From NCBI RefSeq assembly GCF_000785515.1, contig NZ_CP009913.1:1826001-1890000 (forward strand): a stretch of 64,000 nt of DNA, in the 5' to 3' direction. Both the position numbers and the translations under genes were made by a program. Below are positions 27,595 through 36,874 of this stretch, one piece after another (position 1 is the stretch's first letter; the number at the start of each line of letters is the position of its first letter). Source of the stretch: Streptococcus salivarius. Lineage in GTDB: Bacteria; Bacillota; Bacilli; Lactobacillales; Streptococcaceae. The notes under the pieces are model-generated. The model was not told the DNA's origin and searched no databases. It worked only from the letters and a program-made list of their open reading frames with translations.

Positions 27595-28704
27595 TTATAA
27601 TGACTCTAAATCATCTAGGTCCAATTGCCTGCCTTCTTGATCTTCCAGACCCGTCAGCGTCACACCGAGCAGGCGAACACCGCTGCTATTTTCCTCCAAT
27701 TGATCAAAAATGGTATGGGCAATTCTTTCGATGGTGTCGAAATCCTGAGTCGATTTGTCCAAGGTCATACGCTTGGTTAAGGTCGAGAAATCCGAATAAC
27801 GGACCTTGATGACAATAATTCGACCAACTTTTTTATTTTTCTGAGCACTTTCAGCTACCCGCCTAGCATTCTTAGTCAACTCAGCCTTGATGTCATCTTC
27901 ATTATAAAGAAGCTTGCCGTAGGTTCGCTCACTTCCGATAGATTTACGGACGCGATTGGGCCTGACAGGACTATTGGAAATCCCTCTGGCCTTTCGAAAG
28001 AGATCAAATCCAAAACGTCCAAAACGATCAATCAGCGTCATCTCAGGAATCTTCAGAAGATCGGCACCGGTGTATATTTCCATATCATGAAGACGTTCAA
28101 CTGACTTTTTACCTACCCCATGAAACTTTTCAATAGGGAGCTTTTCCAAAAATTCCTGAGCCTCCTCTGGAAGCACCACCGTCAAACCAGCAGGCTTTTG
28201 AAAATCAGAAGCTAGTTTGGCGATAAATTTATTGTAGGAAACGCCTGCTGAACAAGTCAGATGAAGTTCCTGCCAGATATCATACTGGATAAGTTTAGCT
28301 ACCTTAACCGCCGATTTGATACCAAGTTTATTTATCGTCACATCAAGATAGGCTTCGTCGATAGACATAGGCTCTACCAAGTCGGTATAGCGTTTAAAAA
28401 TCTCACGAATCTGCATCCCTACCTCTCGGTAATGACTATAATTTCCTGAGATAAAGACAGCATTAGGACAACGTTCATAGGCTTCCTTAGAAGACATGGC
28501 TGAATGGACACCATATTTTCTAGCCTCGTAATTACAGGTTGATACCACACCACGTCCCCCTGTTTTTCTAGGGTCGTGACCGATAATAACCGGTTTGTCC
28601 TTAAGACTGGGGTCATCCCTCATCTCGACCTGAGCAAAAAAGGCGTCCATGTCAATATGGATGATTTTCCGACTGGTATCATTTATTAGAGGAAACTCTA
28701 ACAT
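27595..28704 (-). CDS. dinB: DNA polymerase IV (Y family)
   Basis: 369 residues. [17 protein letters not shown] holds the first catalytic aspartate, [13 protein letters not shown] the second acidic pair (SIDEAYLD), and [14 protein letters not shown] is a helix-hairpin-helix. The little-finger domain fills the C-terminal third. There is no clear beta-clamp motif of the usual QLxLF form, but the tail [13 protein letters not shown] is a candidate. It performs error-prone translesion synthesis. GGAGG precedes the ATG. Confidence 0.94.
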   Translation of the reverse strand: MLEFPLINDTSRKIIHIDMDAFFAQVEMRDDPSLKDKPVIIGHDPRKTGGRGVVSTCNYEARKYGVHSAMSSKEAYERCPNAVFISGNYSHYREVGMQIREIFKRYTDLVEPMSIDEAYLDVTINKLGIKSAVKVAKLIQYDIWQELHLTCSAGVSYNKFIAKLASDFQKPAGLTVVLPEEAQEFLEKLPIEKFHGVGKKSVERLHDMEIYTGADLLKIPEMTLIDRFGRFGFDLFRKARGISNSPVRPNRVRKSIGSERTYGKLLYNEDDIKAELTKNARRVAESAQKNKKVGRIIVIKVRYSDFSTLTKRMTLDKSTQDFDTIERIAHTIFDQLEENSSGVRLLGVTLTGLEDQEGRQLDLDDLESL

Positions 28705-28816
28705 GGCTCCCTGCCTCCTTTCTCAGATTTATCTCATTGTAAAGCTTTTCACATAAAACTTTGGGACTACAAAGCATTCTCCCCTTATGATACCAAAATC
28801 TACCAAAAAACAGAAA

Positions 28817-28857
28817 TTTATAATACAGATTTGTCGTTTTCAAAACTGTATTATAAA
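28817..28857. repeat. 12-bp perfect inverted repeat with 17-bp spacer
   Basis: TTTATAATACAG (28817-28828) and CTGTATTATAAA (28846-28857) are exact reverse complements separated by 17 bp, in the space between dinB and pflB. Each arm contains TATAAT read outward, so it could be two facing -10 elements, an operator, or a weak hairpin. Confidence 0.6.
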
Positions 28858-28886
28858 AGAATGTCTCTAAAAACACAGTTTTAAAG

Positions 28887-28915
28887 TTGTGTAAGCGGTT
28901 ACTGTGTGATAGAAT
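28887..28915 (+). promoter_or_regulatory. pflB promoter with overlapping cre site
   Basis: TTGTGT (28887-28892), 17-bp spacer, TAGAAT (28910-28915) preceded by TGA (extended -10). The cre at 28890-28903, TGTAAGCGGTTACT, matches TGWAANCGNTNWCA at 13 of 14 positions and overlaps the -35, so CcpA should repress pflB when sugar is plentiful. Confidence 0.8.
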
Positions 28916-28971
28916 ACTTCTAGAGAATGTAACAGATAATTTTGTTACTAGAATTATAGGAGATTCAAACT

Positions 28972-31284
28972 ATGGCAACGGTTAAAACCAACACAGATGT
29001 TTTTGAAAAAGCGTGGGAAGGCTTTAAAGGAACTGACTGGAAAGAAAAAGCTAGCGTTTCACGTTTCGTTCAAGCAAACTACACACCTTATGATGGTGAC
29101 GAAAGCTTCCTTGCAGGACCAACTGAACGCTCTCTAAAAATTAAAAAAATCGTAGATGAAACTAAAGCAGGCTATGAAGCTGAAGGACGCTTCCCAATGG
29201 ATACTCGTCCAACTTCAATCGCTGACATTGACGCAGGATACATTTCAAAAGAAGATGAACTTATCTATGGTATCCAAAATGATGAGCTCTTTAAATTGAA
29301 CTTCATGCCTAAAGGTGGTATCCGTATGGCGGAAACTGCTTTGAAAGAACACGGTTATGAACCAGACCCAGCTGTACACGAAATTTTCACAAAATACGTG
29401 ACTACAGTTAACGATGGTATCTTCCGTGCTTACACTTCAAACATCCGTCGTGCACGTCACGCTCACACAGTTACTGGTCTTCCAGATGCTTACTCACGTG
29501 GACGTATCATCGGGGTTTACGCTCGTCTTGCCCTCTACGGTGCTGACTACTTGATGCAAGAAAAAGTTAACGACTGGAATGCTATCAAAGAAATCGACGA
29601 AGAAACTATCCGTCTTCGTGAAGAAGTTAACCTTCAATACCAAGCACTTCAAGACGTTGTTCGCCTTGGTGACCTTTATGGTGTAGATGTTCGTCGTCCA
29701 GCCTTCGATACTAAAGAAGCTATCCAATGGACAAACATTGCTTTCATGGCAGTATGTCGTGTAATCAACGGTGCCGCTACTTCACTTGGTCGTGTGCCAA
29801 TCGTCCTTGACGTATACGCAGAACGTGACCTTGCTCGTGGTACTTACACTGAATCAGAAATCCAAGAATTCGTTGATGATTTCGTTATGAAACTTCGTAC
29901 AGTTAAGTTTGCTCGTACAAAAGCTTACGACCAATTGTACTCAGGTGACCCAACATTCATCACAACTTCTATGGCTGGTATGGGTGCTGACGGACGTCAC
30001 CGTGTTACTAAGATGGACTACCGTTTCTTGAACACTCTTGATAACATCGGTAACTCTCCAGAACCAAACTTGACAGTTCTTTGGACTGACAAATTGCCTT
30101 ACTCATTCCGTCGCTACTGTATGCACATGAGCCACAAACACTCTTCTATCCAATACGAAGGTGTAACTACTATGGCTAAAGACGGATACGGTGAAATGAG
30201 CTGTATCTCATGTTGTGTATCACCACTTGACCCAGAAAACGAAGAACAACGTCACAACATCCAATACTTCGGTGCTCGTGTTAACGTACTTAAAGCCCTT
30301 CTTACTGGTTTGAACGGTGGTTACGACGATGTTCATAAAGACTACAAAGTATTTGATATCGATCCAATCCGTGATGAAGTTCTTGACTTTGACACTGTTA
30401 AAGCTAACTTCGAAAAATCTCTTGACTGGTTGACTGACACTTACGTAGATGCCCTTAACATCATCCACTACATGACTGATAAGTACAACTATGAAGCTGT
30501 TCAAATGGCCTTCTTGCCAACTAAACAACGTGCTAACATGGGATTCGGTATCTGTGGTTTCGCAAATACTGTTGATACATTGTCAGCAATCAAATACGCT
30601 ACAGTTAAACCAATCCGTGACGAAGATGGCTACATCTACGACTACGAAACAATCGGTGAATACCCACGTTGGGGTGAAGATGACCCACGTTCAAACGAAT
30701 TGGCAGAATGGTTGATTGAAGCTTACACTACTCGTCTTCGTAGCCACAAACTCTACAAAGATGCAGAAGCTACAGTTTCACTTCTTACAATCACTTCTAA
30801 CGTTGCTTACTCTAAACAAACTGGTAACTCTCCAGTTCACAAAGGGGTATACCTCAACGAAGATGGTTCAGTGAACTTGTCTAAATTGGAATTCTTCTCA
30901 CCAGGTGCTAACCCATCTAACAAAGCTAAAGGTGGATGGTTGCAAAACTTGAACTCACTTGCAAGCCTTGACTTCGGTTATGCAGCTGACGGTATCTCAC
31001 TTACTACTCAAGTATCGCCTCGTGCCCTTGGTAAGACTCACGACGAACAAGTTGACAACCTCGTAACTATCCTTGACGGATACTTCGAAAACGGTGGACA
31101 ACACGTTAACTTGAACGTTATGGACTTGTCAGACGTTTACGAAAAGATTATGAGCGGTGAAGATGTTATCGTACGTATCTCTGGATACTGTGTAAACACT
31201 AAATACCTCACTCCAGAACAAAAAACTGAATTGACACAACGTGTCTTCCACGAAGTTCTTTCAATGGACGACGCTTTGGGATAA
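28972..31284 (+). CDS. pflB: Pyruvate formate-lyase
   Basis: 770 residues. The catalytic cysteine pair is C414-C415 in [10 protein letters not shown], and the glycyl-radical site is G738 in RISGYCVN close to the C terminus. It splits pyruvate plus CoA into formate and acetyl-CoA in anaerobic mixed-acid fermentation, and also supplies formate for purine synthesis. The radical is installed by PflA (9752-10552). Codon use is strongly biased (GGT, CGT, AAC, ATC), unlike most of the window, indicating very high expression. AGGAG lies upstream of the ATG. Confidence 0.98.
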   Translation: MATVKTNTDVFEKAWEGFKGTDWKEKASVSRFVQANYTPYDGDESFLAGPTERSLKIKKIVDETKAGYEAEGRFPMDTRPTSIADIDAGYISKEDELIYGIQNDELFKLNFMPKGGIRMAETALKEHGYEPDPAVHEIFTKYVTTVNDGIFRAYTSNIRRARHAHTVTGLPDAYSRGRIIGVYARLALYGADYLMQEKVNDWNAIKEIDEETIRLREEVNLQYQALQDVVRLGDLYGVDVRRPAFDTKEAIQWTNIAFMAVCRVINGAATSLGRVPIVLDVYAERDLARGTYTESEIQEFVDDFVMKLRTVKFARTKAYDQLYSGDPTFITTSMAGMGADGRHRVTKMDYRFLNTLDNIGNSPEPNLTVLWTDKLPYSFRRYCMHMSHKHSSIQYEGVTTMAKDGYGEMSCISCCVSPLDPENEEQRHNIQYFGARVNVLKALLTGLNGGYDDVHKDYKVFDIDPIRDEVLDFDTVKANFEKSLDWLTDTYVDALNIIHYMTDKYNYEAVQMAFLPTKQRANMGFGICGFANTVDTLSAIKYATVKPIRDEDGYIYDYETIGEYPRWGEDDPRSNELAEWLIEAYTTRLRSHKLYKDAEATVSLLTITSNVAYSKQTGNSPVHKGVYLNEDGSVNLSKLEFFSPGANPSNKAKGGWLQNLNSLASLDFGYAADGISLTTQVSPRALGKTHDEQVDNLVTILDGYFENGGQHVNLNVMDLSDVYEKIMSGEDVIVRISGYCVNTKYLTPEQKTELTQRVFHEVLSMDDALG

Positions 31285-31292
31285 AATAACTA

Positions 31293-31322
31293 AAGAGCTC
31301 GCAATAGCGGGTTCTTTTATTT
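31293..31322 (+). terminator. Terminator of pflB
   Basis: AAGAGCTCGC (31293-31302) pairs with GCGGGTTCTT (31307-31316), loop AATA, followed by TTATTTTT. Confidence 0.85.
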
Positions 31323-31546
31323 TTGCCAAAAACTAGTTTTCATTATATTTTTCTAAATCTGCTATCATTTACATTTGACTTTTCATCAGATTAGCTATAA
31401 AATTAGAGCGTTTCCGTTTGGTATCTCCAAACGCTTCCTTCTCAGAAGCACCTTAGAGAAACGATACTCAATGACTGTTAAACGGATGGTTTCTAATAAC
31501 ACGTAGACTATCATTGTTATAAGATTAAAGAGTATAAGGAGGACAA

Positions 31547-32329
31547 ATGAATAAGAAAAGTTTTAAGATAATTGGATTAGTCTCTCTCGTAGCAAGCACT
31601 GTCCTACTCGTAGCCTGCCAGTCTGATACAAAAAACGAATCCTCAAAGTCCAAGGACGTTCAATGGGGTTATACTGGTGCTACTGGTCCAGACCATTGGG
31701 ATGACCTTTCTAAAGATTATGAACTCAGCAAAAATGGTAAAGAACAATCTCCGATCAATATCACCGGAGCTGAGGACGTTGATCTTCCAGAACTAAACCT
31801 TAATAATCAAGAATCAGAAGCTCAAGTTGAAAATAACGGGCATACGATTGAAGTCAGCTTTAAAAATCCAAAGAATACCCTAACGATTGGTGATGATGTC
31901 TATAAATTACAGCAGTTTCATTTTCACGCACCTAGTGAGAATGAAATTGATGGTCAGACTTATCCTCTAGAGGGGCACTTCGTCTATAAGACAGATAATG
32001 GAAAAATCACAGTTATCTCAGTTCTCTATAATTATGGCGATGAAAATCAAGCCTTAAAACAAATCTGGGATAAAATGCCTCAGGCGGCCAATACAGAAAC
32101 CGAGCTTCCTCAGGCTATATCACTAGACGATTTCTATCCTGAAGACAAGGACTACTACAACTTCGAAGGTTCCTTGACAACACCTCCATGTACTGAGGGT
32201 GTTAACTGGATTGTCTTCAAGAATCAAGAAACCGTTAGCAAAGAACAAGTGGAAAAATTCACCCAAACCCTTGGATTTGAAAATAACCGCCCTATCCAAG
32301 ATACAAACGGTCGAAAAATTAAAGAATAA
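31547..32329 (+). CDS. Alpha-class carbonic anhydrase lipoprotein
   Basis: 260 residues. Lipobox LLVAC puts the lipidated cysteine at C24, so the enzyme faces the outside. Zinc ligands are H125, H127 (QFHFHAPSE) and H144 (LEGHFVYK); EQSPINI and SLTTPPCTEGVNWIV are further alpha-class signatures. It interconverts CO2 and bicarbonate at the cell surface, which may help supply bicarbonate for carboxylations or resist acid. AGGAGGACAA precedes the ATG. Alpha-class enzymes are uncommon in streptococci, most of which rely on a beta-class one. Confidence 0.95.
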   Translation: MNKKSFKIIGLVSLVASTVLLVACQSDTKNESSKSKDVQWGYTGATGPDHWDDLSKDYELSKNGKEQSPINITGAEDVDLPELNLNNQESEAQVENNGHTIEVSFKNPKNTLTIGDDVYKLQQFHFHAPSENEIDGQTYPLEGHFVYKTDNGKITVISVLYNYGDENQALKQIWDKMPQAANTETELPQAISLDDFYPEDKDYYNFEGSLTTPPCTEGVNWIVFKNQETVSKEQVEKFTQTLGFENNRPIQDTNGRKIKE

Positions 32330-32339
32330 AACAAGATCA

Positions 32340-32378
32340 AAAGCTTGATGATACCTCCTCGCATCGAGCTTTTTTTCA
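32340..32378 (+). terminator. Terminator of the carbonic anhydrase gene
   Basis: AAAGCTTGATG (32340-32350) pairs with CATCGAGCTTT (32362-32372) with one G-T pair, followed by TTTT. Confidence 0.85.
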
Positions 32379-32414
32379 TTGACAACTAACTATAGACTTT
32401 GTTACACTTGCCCT
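32379..32414 (+). promoter_or_regulatory. Promoter abutting the GNAT start codon (leaderless candidate)
   Basis: A consensus -35 TTGACA (32379-32384), 18-bp spacer, and extended -10 TG-T-TACACT ending at 32408, with the ATG only 6 bases further on. There is no Shine-Dalgarno. Confidence 0.65.
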
Positions 32415-32867
32415 ATGATTATCAAACATACAAGAGACACACTCTCAGAAACTTACCTCGATGCCGTAGCCATCCGAAACACTGTTTTTGTAAAGGGTCA
32501 AGGCGTTCCTCGCTCCATCGAGATTGGTGCGAATGAAGCCTACTGCATCCACTTTGTTCTATATGATGACAAAGGCAAGGCTGCAGCAACCGTACGCCTA
32601 CTACCGAATAAAGACTTGACTCAGGTTACCCTTCAACGTATGGCGGTGCTTGTTGACTACCAAGGTCAAGGTCTGGGGAGCATTCTCCTAAAAGAAGTTG
32701 AAGATTTTGCACAAGAACAAGGCTTCCAGACTATTTCTCTCCATGCTCAACTCGGTGCACTTAAGTTCTACCTCAATAATGGCTATCAAGAAGTCGGTAA
32801 CATCTTTGAAGAAGCTGGTATCCAACACATTACTGTTGAAAAATCCTTAATAAGCAAAAAAGCTTAA
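32415..32867 (+). CDS. GNAT-family N-acetyltransferase
   Basis: 150 residues from ATG 32415 (MIIKHTRDT). An in-frame TTG at 32379 is rejected because it is the -35 box itself. The acetyl-CoA loop is VDYQGQGLGSILLKEVEDFA (Q-X2-G-X-G/S), with GALKFYLNNGYQEVG at the C-terminal strand, as in the ElaA/YjcF-like subgroup. Substrate unknown. The stop codon lies inside the terminator stem shared with the convergent gene. Confidence 0.85.
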   Translation: MIIKHTRDTLSETYLDAVAIRNTVFVKGQGVPRSIEIGANEAYCIHFVLYDDKGKAAATVRLLPNKDLTQVTLQRMAVLVDYQGQGLGSILLKEVEDFAQEQGFQTISLHAQLGALKFYLNNGYQEVGNIFEEAGIQHITVEKSLISKKA

Positions 32868-32891
32868 GCAGTTGACCTACTGCTTAAGCTT
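32860..32891. terminator. Bidirectional terminator shared by convergent genes
   Basis: AAGCTTAAGCAGT (32860-32872) and ACTGCTTAAGCTT (32879-32891) form a perfect 13-bp stem. The stop codons of both convergent genes lie within the stem, so coding ends and terminator overlap. Confidence 0.85.
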
Positions 32892-33546
32892 CTTCTTTTG
32901 TCGCAAATATAGGATAACCATGCTCGACAGCTAGAACTGTCACATTTTTTCTAGCTTTTAATCTCTCTGTGATTTTTTTCCAGCTACGATTTCCCATAAT
33001 GATAACGATTATCGTTACCATATAAACTAAAAAAGCAGGATATCTAGCAAAGTCGGTAAATGTCAATTTTAAGGACTCCAGAATTTTCCTGAGTATAAAG
33101 GCGTAACCAATCACAATATGAGTGAGTCCACAAAAGTACCCTAAACATATAAGCAAATACTCTATTTGAAGCTTCTTGGAACGCCTCTTGTAGAGCAACT
33201 TATAGTCTTGACCATACTTTTCAAAGACAGGAAAATGAATGTCAAACCCTCTTCTCATACGAAGGACTCTTAAATCGGGTTGGGCACGATACCCAAGGCA
33301 ATGAATCAGTTTGTATAGTAGCTCTCTTATCAAAATATAAAAAGAAATAATAAGGTTAGATAACAAGCTAATAAATACCAAAACTACAAAAGAGACTACA
33401 TCTCTATCCGTCGTCAAAAAAATGATCACCACTGTAAAACACATACCACAGACAAAGAGACTACTCCCGTTAAGCATGCAAAAGAGCAGACTCAGAAACC
33501 GAGGGACAAATCTACTTTGTTTAGGTGGCTTAAGCGACCGTTGCAT
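32884..33546 (-). CDS. Membrane protein, paralogue of the next gene, unknown
   Basis: 220 residues from ATG 33546 (MQRSLKPPKQ), which has AAGGAG 6 bases ahead; an earlier ATG 10 codons upstream does not. Four hydrophobic segments in two pairs flank a soluble middle part (GYRAQPDLRVLRMRRGFD, then YKLLYKRRSKKLQIEYLL). The same pattern, G-Y-X-A-R/Q-P followed by YK-X-LY-X2-RS and a C-terminal YPIF, is found in the gene at 33634, so the two are tandem paralogues. Family not recognised. Confidence 0.65.
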   Translation of the reverse strand: MQRSLKPPKQSRFVPRFLSLLFCMLNGSSLFVCGMCFTVVIIFLTTDRDVVSFVVLVFISLLSNLIISFYILIRELLYKLIHCLGYRAQPDLRVLRMRRGFDIHFPVFEKYGQDYKLLYKRRSKKLQIEYLLICLGYFCGLTHIVIGYAFILRKILESLKLTFTDFARYPAFLVYMVTIIVIIMGNRSWKKITERLKARKNVTVLAVEHGYPIFATKEEA

Positions 33547-33633
33547 TATGAACTCCTTCTTCATGATTCCAATCAAAACATGGTAATTTTTGATTAACTT
33601 GGTGAGCCCTTCGCATAAGCATCACTTTAGTCT

Positions 33634-34179
33634 TTATTTCTTTAGAAAAATAGGGTAAAAATACTCCTCTGAGATAACTTTTAAGTTAAAATAACGGACA
33701 AAGTGACTTTTCAGATGTATGAGCCATCTTACAGAAAAAATCAAAACACCACATAAGAGCAAGAAGATTATATAGCCAACTTTTCCTAAGGTGAAGCTAT
33801 AACCGATTAGAATAACTAAGATGATTAAGAGATAGAGTCTACCAAGAGTCGCTAGGAAATAAAGAAATTGATGTCTAAGAGAGCGCTTATCATATAGTAT
33901 TTTGTAGGCATTTGTCGTTTTTTCAAAAAATACTATATATGACATTCTACCTCGGTAATCCTCTTCTCCAAAGGGGCGGGCATGGTAACCACAGAAATGA
34001 AAAAGTTTAAATATGATACCATTCCCCATCCTATAAAATGTCACAACCAAAAGTACAACAGCAATAACTTTTGGAATATTCACCTCTTGCCCGACCTGAC
34101 CAACACCAAATAGATGCTCCAACCATACAAATGTAACATAAGACAAGACTATCAAACATATCTTCAAAAAGATAAACAA
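33634..34179 (-). CDS. Membrane protein, paralogue of the previous gene, unknown
   Basis: 181 residues from a TTG at 34179; the start is uncertain because no clear Shine-Dalgarno or ATG was found upstream. Shares GYHARPFGEEDYRG, YKILYDKRSLRHQFLYFL and a C-terminal YPIFLKK with its neighbour. About four membrane segments. It is about 45 residues shorter at the N terminus than the paralogue's helix pair, so it may be slightly decayed or mis-started. Confidence 0.55.
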   Translation of the reverse strand: MFIFLKICLIVLSYVTFVWLEHLFGVGQVGQEVNIPKVIAVVLLVVTFYRMGNGIIFKLFHFCGYHARPFGEEDYRGRMSYIVFFEKTTNAYKILYDKRSLRHQFLYFLATLGRLYLLIILVILIGYSFTLGKVGYIIFLLLCGVLIFSVRWLIHLKSHFVRYFNLKVISEEYFYPIFLKK

Positions 34180-34240
34180 TTGTGTCGCCCCGACACTAAT
34201 CTCACCTTCTAGAGGATTAAAAGATGCCCCTCTTCTATTT

Positions 34241-35185
34241 TTATTTGTCAGAATGTACCAACTCCTCCTTCATGATTTCAATCAAAGCGTCTCTATCCTT
34301 AATCCATTGAGCTCTCTCATCCTTGTAGTAAGTGCGATTACTTAGGAAAATCGCCGCACGTTGAGCTGGGATGTTAATCAGAACAAAGGTACCTGTATAA
34401 CCAGTATGAAGAATCCAATCCCCTTGGAGGTCCCAAGCGACACTACGTTCCTTATTGGATTGGCTGATATTCTGCGTCAGATTTTTAGCAAAATCATCCC
34501 TCAAATAATGGTCAACAAAGATTTCTAAGTCCTTTAGGGTTGAAAAGATGCCTGCTGAACCTGTATGCTCTTTGAGCACTCGAGCCTTGGGATCGTGAAC
34601 AGTTCCTCCCGGAATTCCCTCAACAGTTGGAACAGCAACCTCAACTGGCCCAAACCGTGTTTCAGACATACCAAACGGTTGAAAAATCTCGCTGTCAAAG
34701 AGCCTGTCCAGTCTTTGTCCAGAGACTTTCTCAAGCATCAAGCCTAGGAGAATAAAATTAATATCGGTATACAAGAAAGGTTTATCAGACTTAACTTTGA
34801 TGGCATTAATAGCAGAAATCAAGCCAGCTTGGTCTAACTCATCACGGTTTGGAATAAAAGGATCAATGCCGCTACTGTGAGAAAGAAGCTGACGAAGGGT
34901 TAGCGTCTTATCCACTACTGCAGGATAGTAGGTCGATAGTTTCTCGTCCAAGTCCAATTTTCCCGCCTGCAAGTAGAAAAGACAGAGGGTCCCTACTCCT
35001 ACCACCTTGGAAACACTAGCTAGATCATAGGTCAGTCCTGGAACTACCGGAATATTTCCATCCTGAGTTCCTAGATAATGCTCCTGCCAATCTTGTCCGT
35101 CATAAAGTGCAAGGCTGGCACCCGGGAAGATGTCAGCCTTGATGTAGTCTGTAATTGTTGACAATGTTTGTTTAAAATTAGTCAT
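34241..35185 (-). CDS. Beta-lactamase-family serine hydrolase (class C/PBP4* type)
   Basis: 314 residues from ATG 35185, which overlaps the upstream stop as TAATG, the sign of translational coupling; an ATG 5 codons earlier is less likely. The active-site motif is SVSK (DLASVSKVVG), followed by LLSHSSGIDPF and, near the C terminus, HTGYTG, the KTG-equivalent. No signal peptide is seen, so it may act in the cytoplasm as an esterase or peptidase instead of on peptidoglycan. Cotranscribed with the CppA gene. Confidence 0.85.
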   Translation of the reverse strand: MTNFKQTLSTITDYIKADIFPGASLALYDGQDWQEHYLGTQDGNIPVVPGLTYDLASVSKVVGVGTLCLFYLQAGKLDLDEKLSTYYPAVVDKTLTLRQLLSHSSGIDPFIPNRDELDQAGLISAINAIKVKSDKPFLYTDINFILLGLMLEKVSGQRLDRLFDSEIFQPFGMSETRFGPVEVAVPTVEGIPGGTVHDPKARVLKEHTGSAGIFSTLKDLEIFVDHYLRDDFAKNLTQNISQSNKERSVAWDLQGDWILHTGYTGTFVLINIPAQRAAIFLSNRTYYKDERAQWIKDRDALIEIMKEELVHSDK

Positions 35186-35940
35186 TATTTTGTTAGCCAA
35201 ACCTCAATATTACTCATATCAGTCAGTGCGAGTAGGCTTTCTTTAGTATCTAGATAACTTGAGAACTGTTCCTTTTCAAGTTTCTCATGCAAGGCAACCA
35301 AGTCGTAGTCTTCAGCTACCTTAAATTCTAGAATTTCCAAATCCCAAGTCTGGTCTGGACTCACTTGGAGGTCAGGACCTTCTGCTTTCTCAAAGTGGAT
35401 AGACAAAGGCAATTCTTCGCCAAAAAGATTGTCGTAAAAGAAAGCTGCTTGAGCTGTATCAACAACGTTCAAGGTCAAAGACTCGACCGTAAAGTCTGAC
35501 ACTCCTTTGAAATCTTCTTTTTCTTCAACATCTGCGTATTCAACTGTCTTGAGAGTAGACAAGTCATCTTCGGCATGCATCAAAATAAGACCATTCTCAG
35601 GTGAGATTGTTTCAAAAGCATACCCTTTTTCCCCTTGGAAAATAGCCTTGGCTTGGTGATCATCACGCGCCAAAAGGTACTCAATCTCAAGTGGATCTGA
35701 AACCTTGATAACCACTTTATTAATTTTCTTAGGGCCTTCAACCGCACGGCAACGGTAAGCTGGTGACTCCTCAATCACAAAAAGTGAGTTACGGTCTGTC
35801 CAATCTGTGAAGACCGCAAGGGCATTTTCCTCAGTCAAAAGCTTAAATCCTAATGTATTTTGGTAAAAATCAATATTTTCTTGTCTGTTATTCACACGAA
35901 AGATTGGTGTGTGAAACTTAAAATTCCCTGATTGCGTCAT
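35185..35940 (-). CDS. cppA: CppA family protein (glyoxalase-like fold)
   Basis: 251 residues from ATG 35940 (MTQSGNFKFHTPIF), with ATGGAGG directly upstream serving as Shine-Dalgarno. The N-terminal FRVNNRQENIDFYQNTLGFKLL is a vicinal-oxygen-chelate (glyoxalase-like) repeat, and a second one begins near residue 150 (TLNVVDTAQAAFFYDNLFG). CppA was first named a C3-degrading proteinase of streptococci, but the fold suggests a metal-dependent small-molecule enzyme; the true role is unclear. Confidence 0.8.
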   Translation of the reverse strand: MTQSGNFKFHTPIFRVNNRQENIDFYQNTLGFKLLTEENALAVFTDWTDRNSLFVIEESPAYRCRAVEGPKKINKVVIKVSDPLEIEYLLARDDHQAKAIFQGEKGYAFETISPENGLILMHAEDDLSTLKTVEYADVEEKEDFKGVSDFTVESLTLNVVDTAQAAFFYDNLFGEELPLSIHFEKAEGPDLQVSPDQTWDLEILEFKVAEDYDLVALHEKLEKEQFSSYLDTKESLLALTDMSNIEVWLTK

Positions 35941-36100
35941 GACAACCTCCATTCTTTTCTATTTTATCCGAAAAGAGCCTGTGTGACAAGGATTTTCCTA
36001 AGAAAAAACAGGATTGTAATTTTTTCACATTCTTTCACATAAATTATGAAAATCATTATATTATATTTACCTTAGGACTAGCTATTTCCTCATTTTAGAG

Positions 36101-36113
36101 TATAATAGAGACT
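36101..36113 (+). promoter_or_regulatory. -10 box abutting the CPBP gene start (leaderless candidate)
   Basis: TATAAT (36101-36106), then seven bases, then the ATG at 36114. Transcription should begin on or next to the ATG. No good -35 and no TG extension were seen. Confidence 0.6.
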
Positions 36114-36785
36114 ATGAAAACTCTTGTCAATAATCTGGCATTTAGACATGCCTATCAGGGATTTTTTTTACTGCTGATGATAGCTATCCCAAACCTGGCT
36201 TTAGGTATGACAACGTCATATAACAATCAGACTGGGTTGACCTTCACTAGCCTTGAAAGCTGGGGAATTATCGCTGTCAATCTCATTATTTTTTACATTA
36301 CCTATCTTTGGGCTAAAAATGAAGGTTTGCTTACTCGCTTTAAACTAGACCGAAAGGATACTAAAGCTATTATCTGGGGCTTTGTGCTTATTTTTCTGAT
36401 GGGAGTTATTGGGAGCAATCTTATGCTACTGACTCACACCAACTACCATGCAGAACTTCAAAGAACTCTTACGACAACGCCTATCCTACCAGTAGCCATT
36501 GGCATGATGACCACAGCCTTCTTACAAGAGCTACTCTTTCGCAAGTGGATTTTCTCTTGGCTGGCTCCTTATTCGACAGTTGCTGTTTTAGTGAGTACCG
36601 GTCTCTTTTGCCTATTCCATATGCCTACCAACCTTGCCCACTTCCTCCTTTATATTGGAATGGGCTTGGCTCTCTCTATGATTTACCAAAAAAGAGAAAA
36701 TCTATCAGCGGCTATCTCACTTCATGTCCTATGGAATCTTTTCACCTTAGGTGCTACAATCCTGGTCATAACTACTCCTATGTAA
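36114..36785 (+). CDS. CPBP-family intramembrane protease-like protein
   Basis: 223 residues with about six membrane helices. The CPBP (Abi/CAAX) motifs are QELLFRKW, LFCLFHMP and HVLWNLF. The usual EEXXXR is QELLFR here, so the first glutamate is Gln; the second Glu, the Arg and the two His are kept. Activity may therefore differ or be lost. Members in streptococci often act in bacteriocin self-immunity, but this gene is not in the bacteriocin island. Confidence 0.82.
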   Translation: MKTLVNNLAFRHAYQGFFLLLMIAIPNLALGMTTSYNNQTGLTFTSLESWGIIAVNLIIFYITYLWAKNEGLLTRFKLDRKDTKAIIWGFVLIFLMGVIGSNLMLLTHTNYHAELQRTLTTTPILPVAIGMMTTAFLQELLFRKWIFSWLAPYSTVAVLVSTGLFCLFHMPTNLAHFLLYIGMGLALSMIYQKRENLSAAISLHVLWNLFTLGATILVITTPM

Positions 36786-36810
36786 CTGAGAAAACTTTCT
36801 CAGTTTTTTT
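36783..36810 (+). terminator. Terminator of the CPBP gene
   Basis: AACTGAGAA (36784-36792) pairs with TTCTCAGTT (36797-36805), followed by TTTTT. Confidence 0.85.
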
Positions 36811-36833
36811 GCTACTTTTAAAATTTTTAGCGT

Positions 36834-36868
36834 AAAAAAAATCTGAAGCTTGAACTTCAGATTTTTTG
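36834..36868. terminator. Terminator of the glycerol facilitator gene
   Basis: AAAAAATCTGAAG and CTTCAGATTTTTT pair around CTTGAA, usable on both strands; it closes the minus-strand gene. Confidence 0.85.
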
Positions 36869-36874
36869 TATTGA

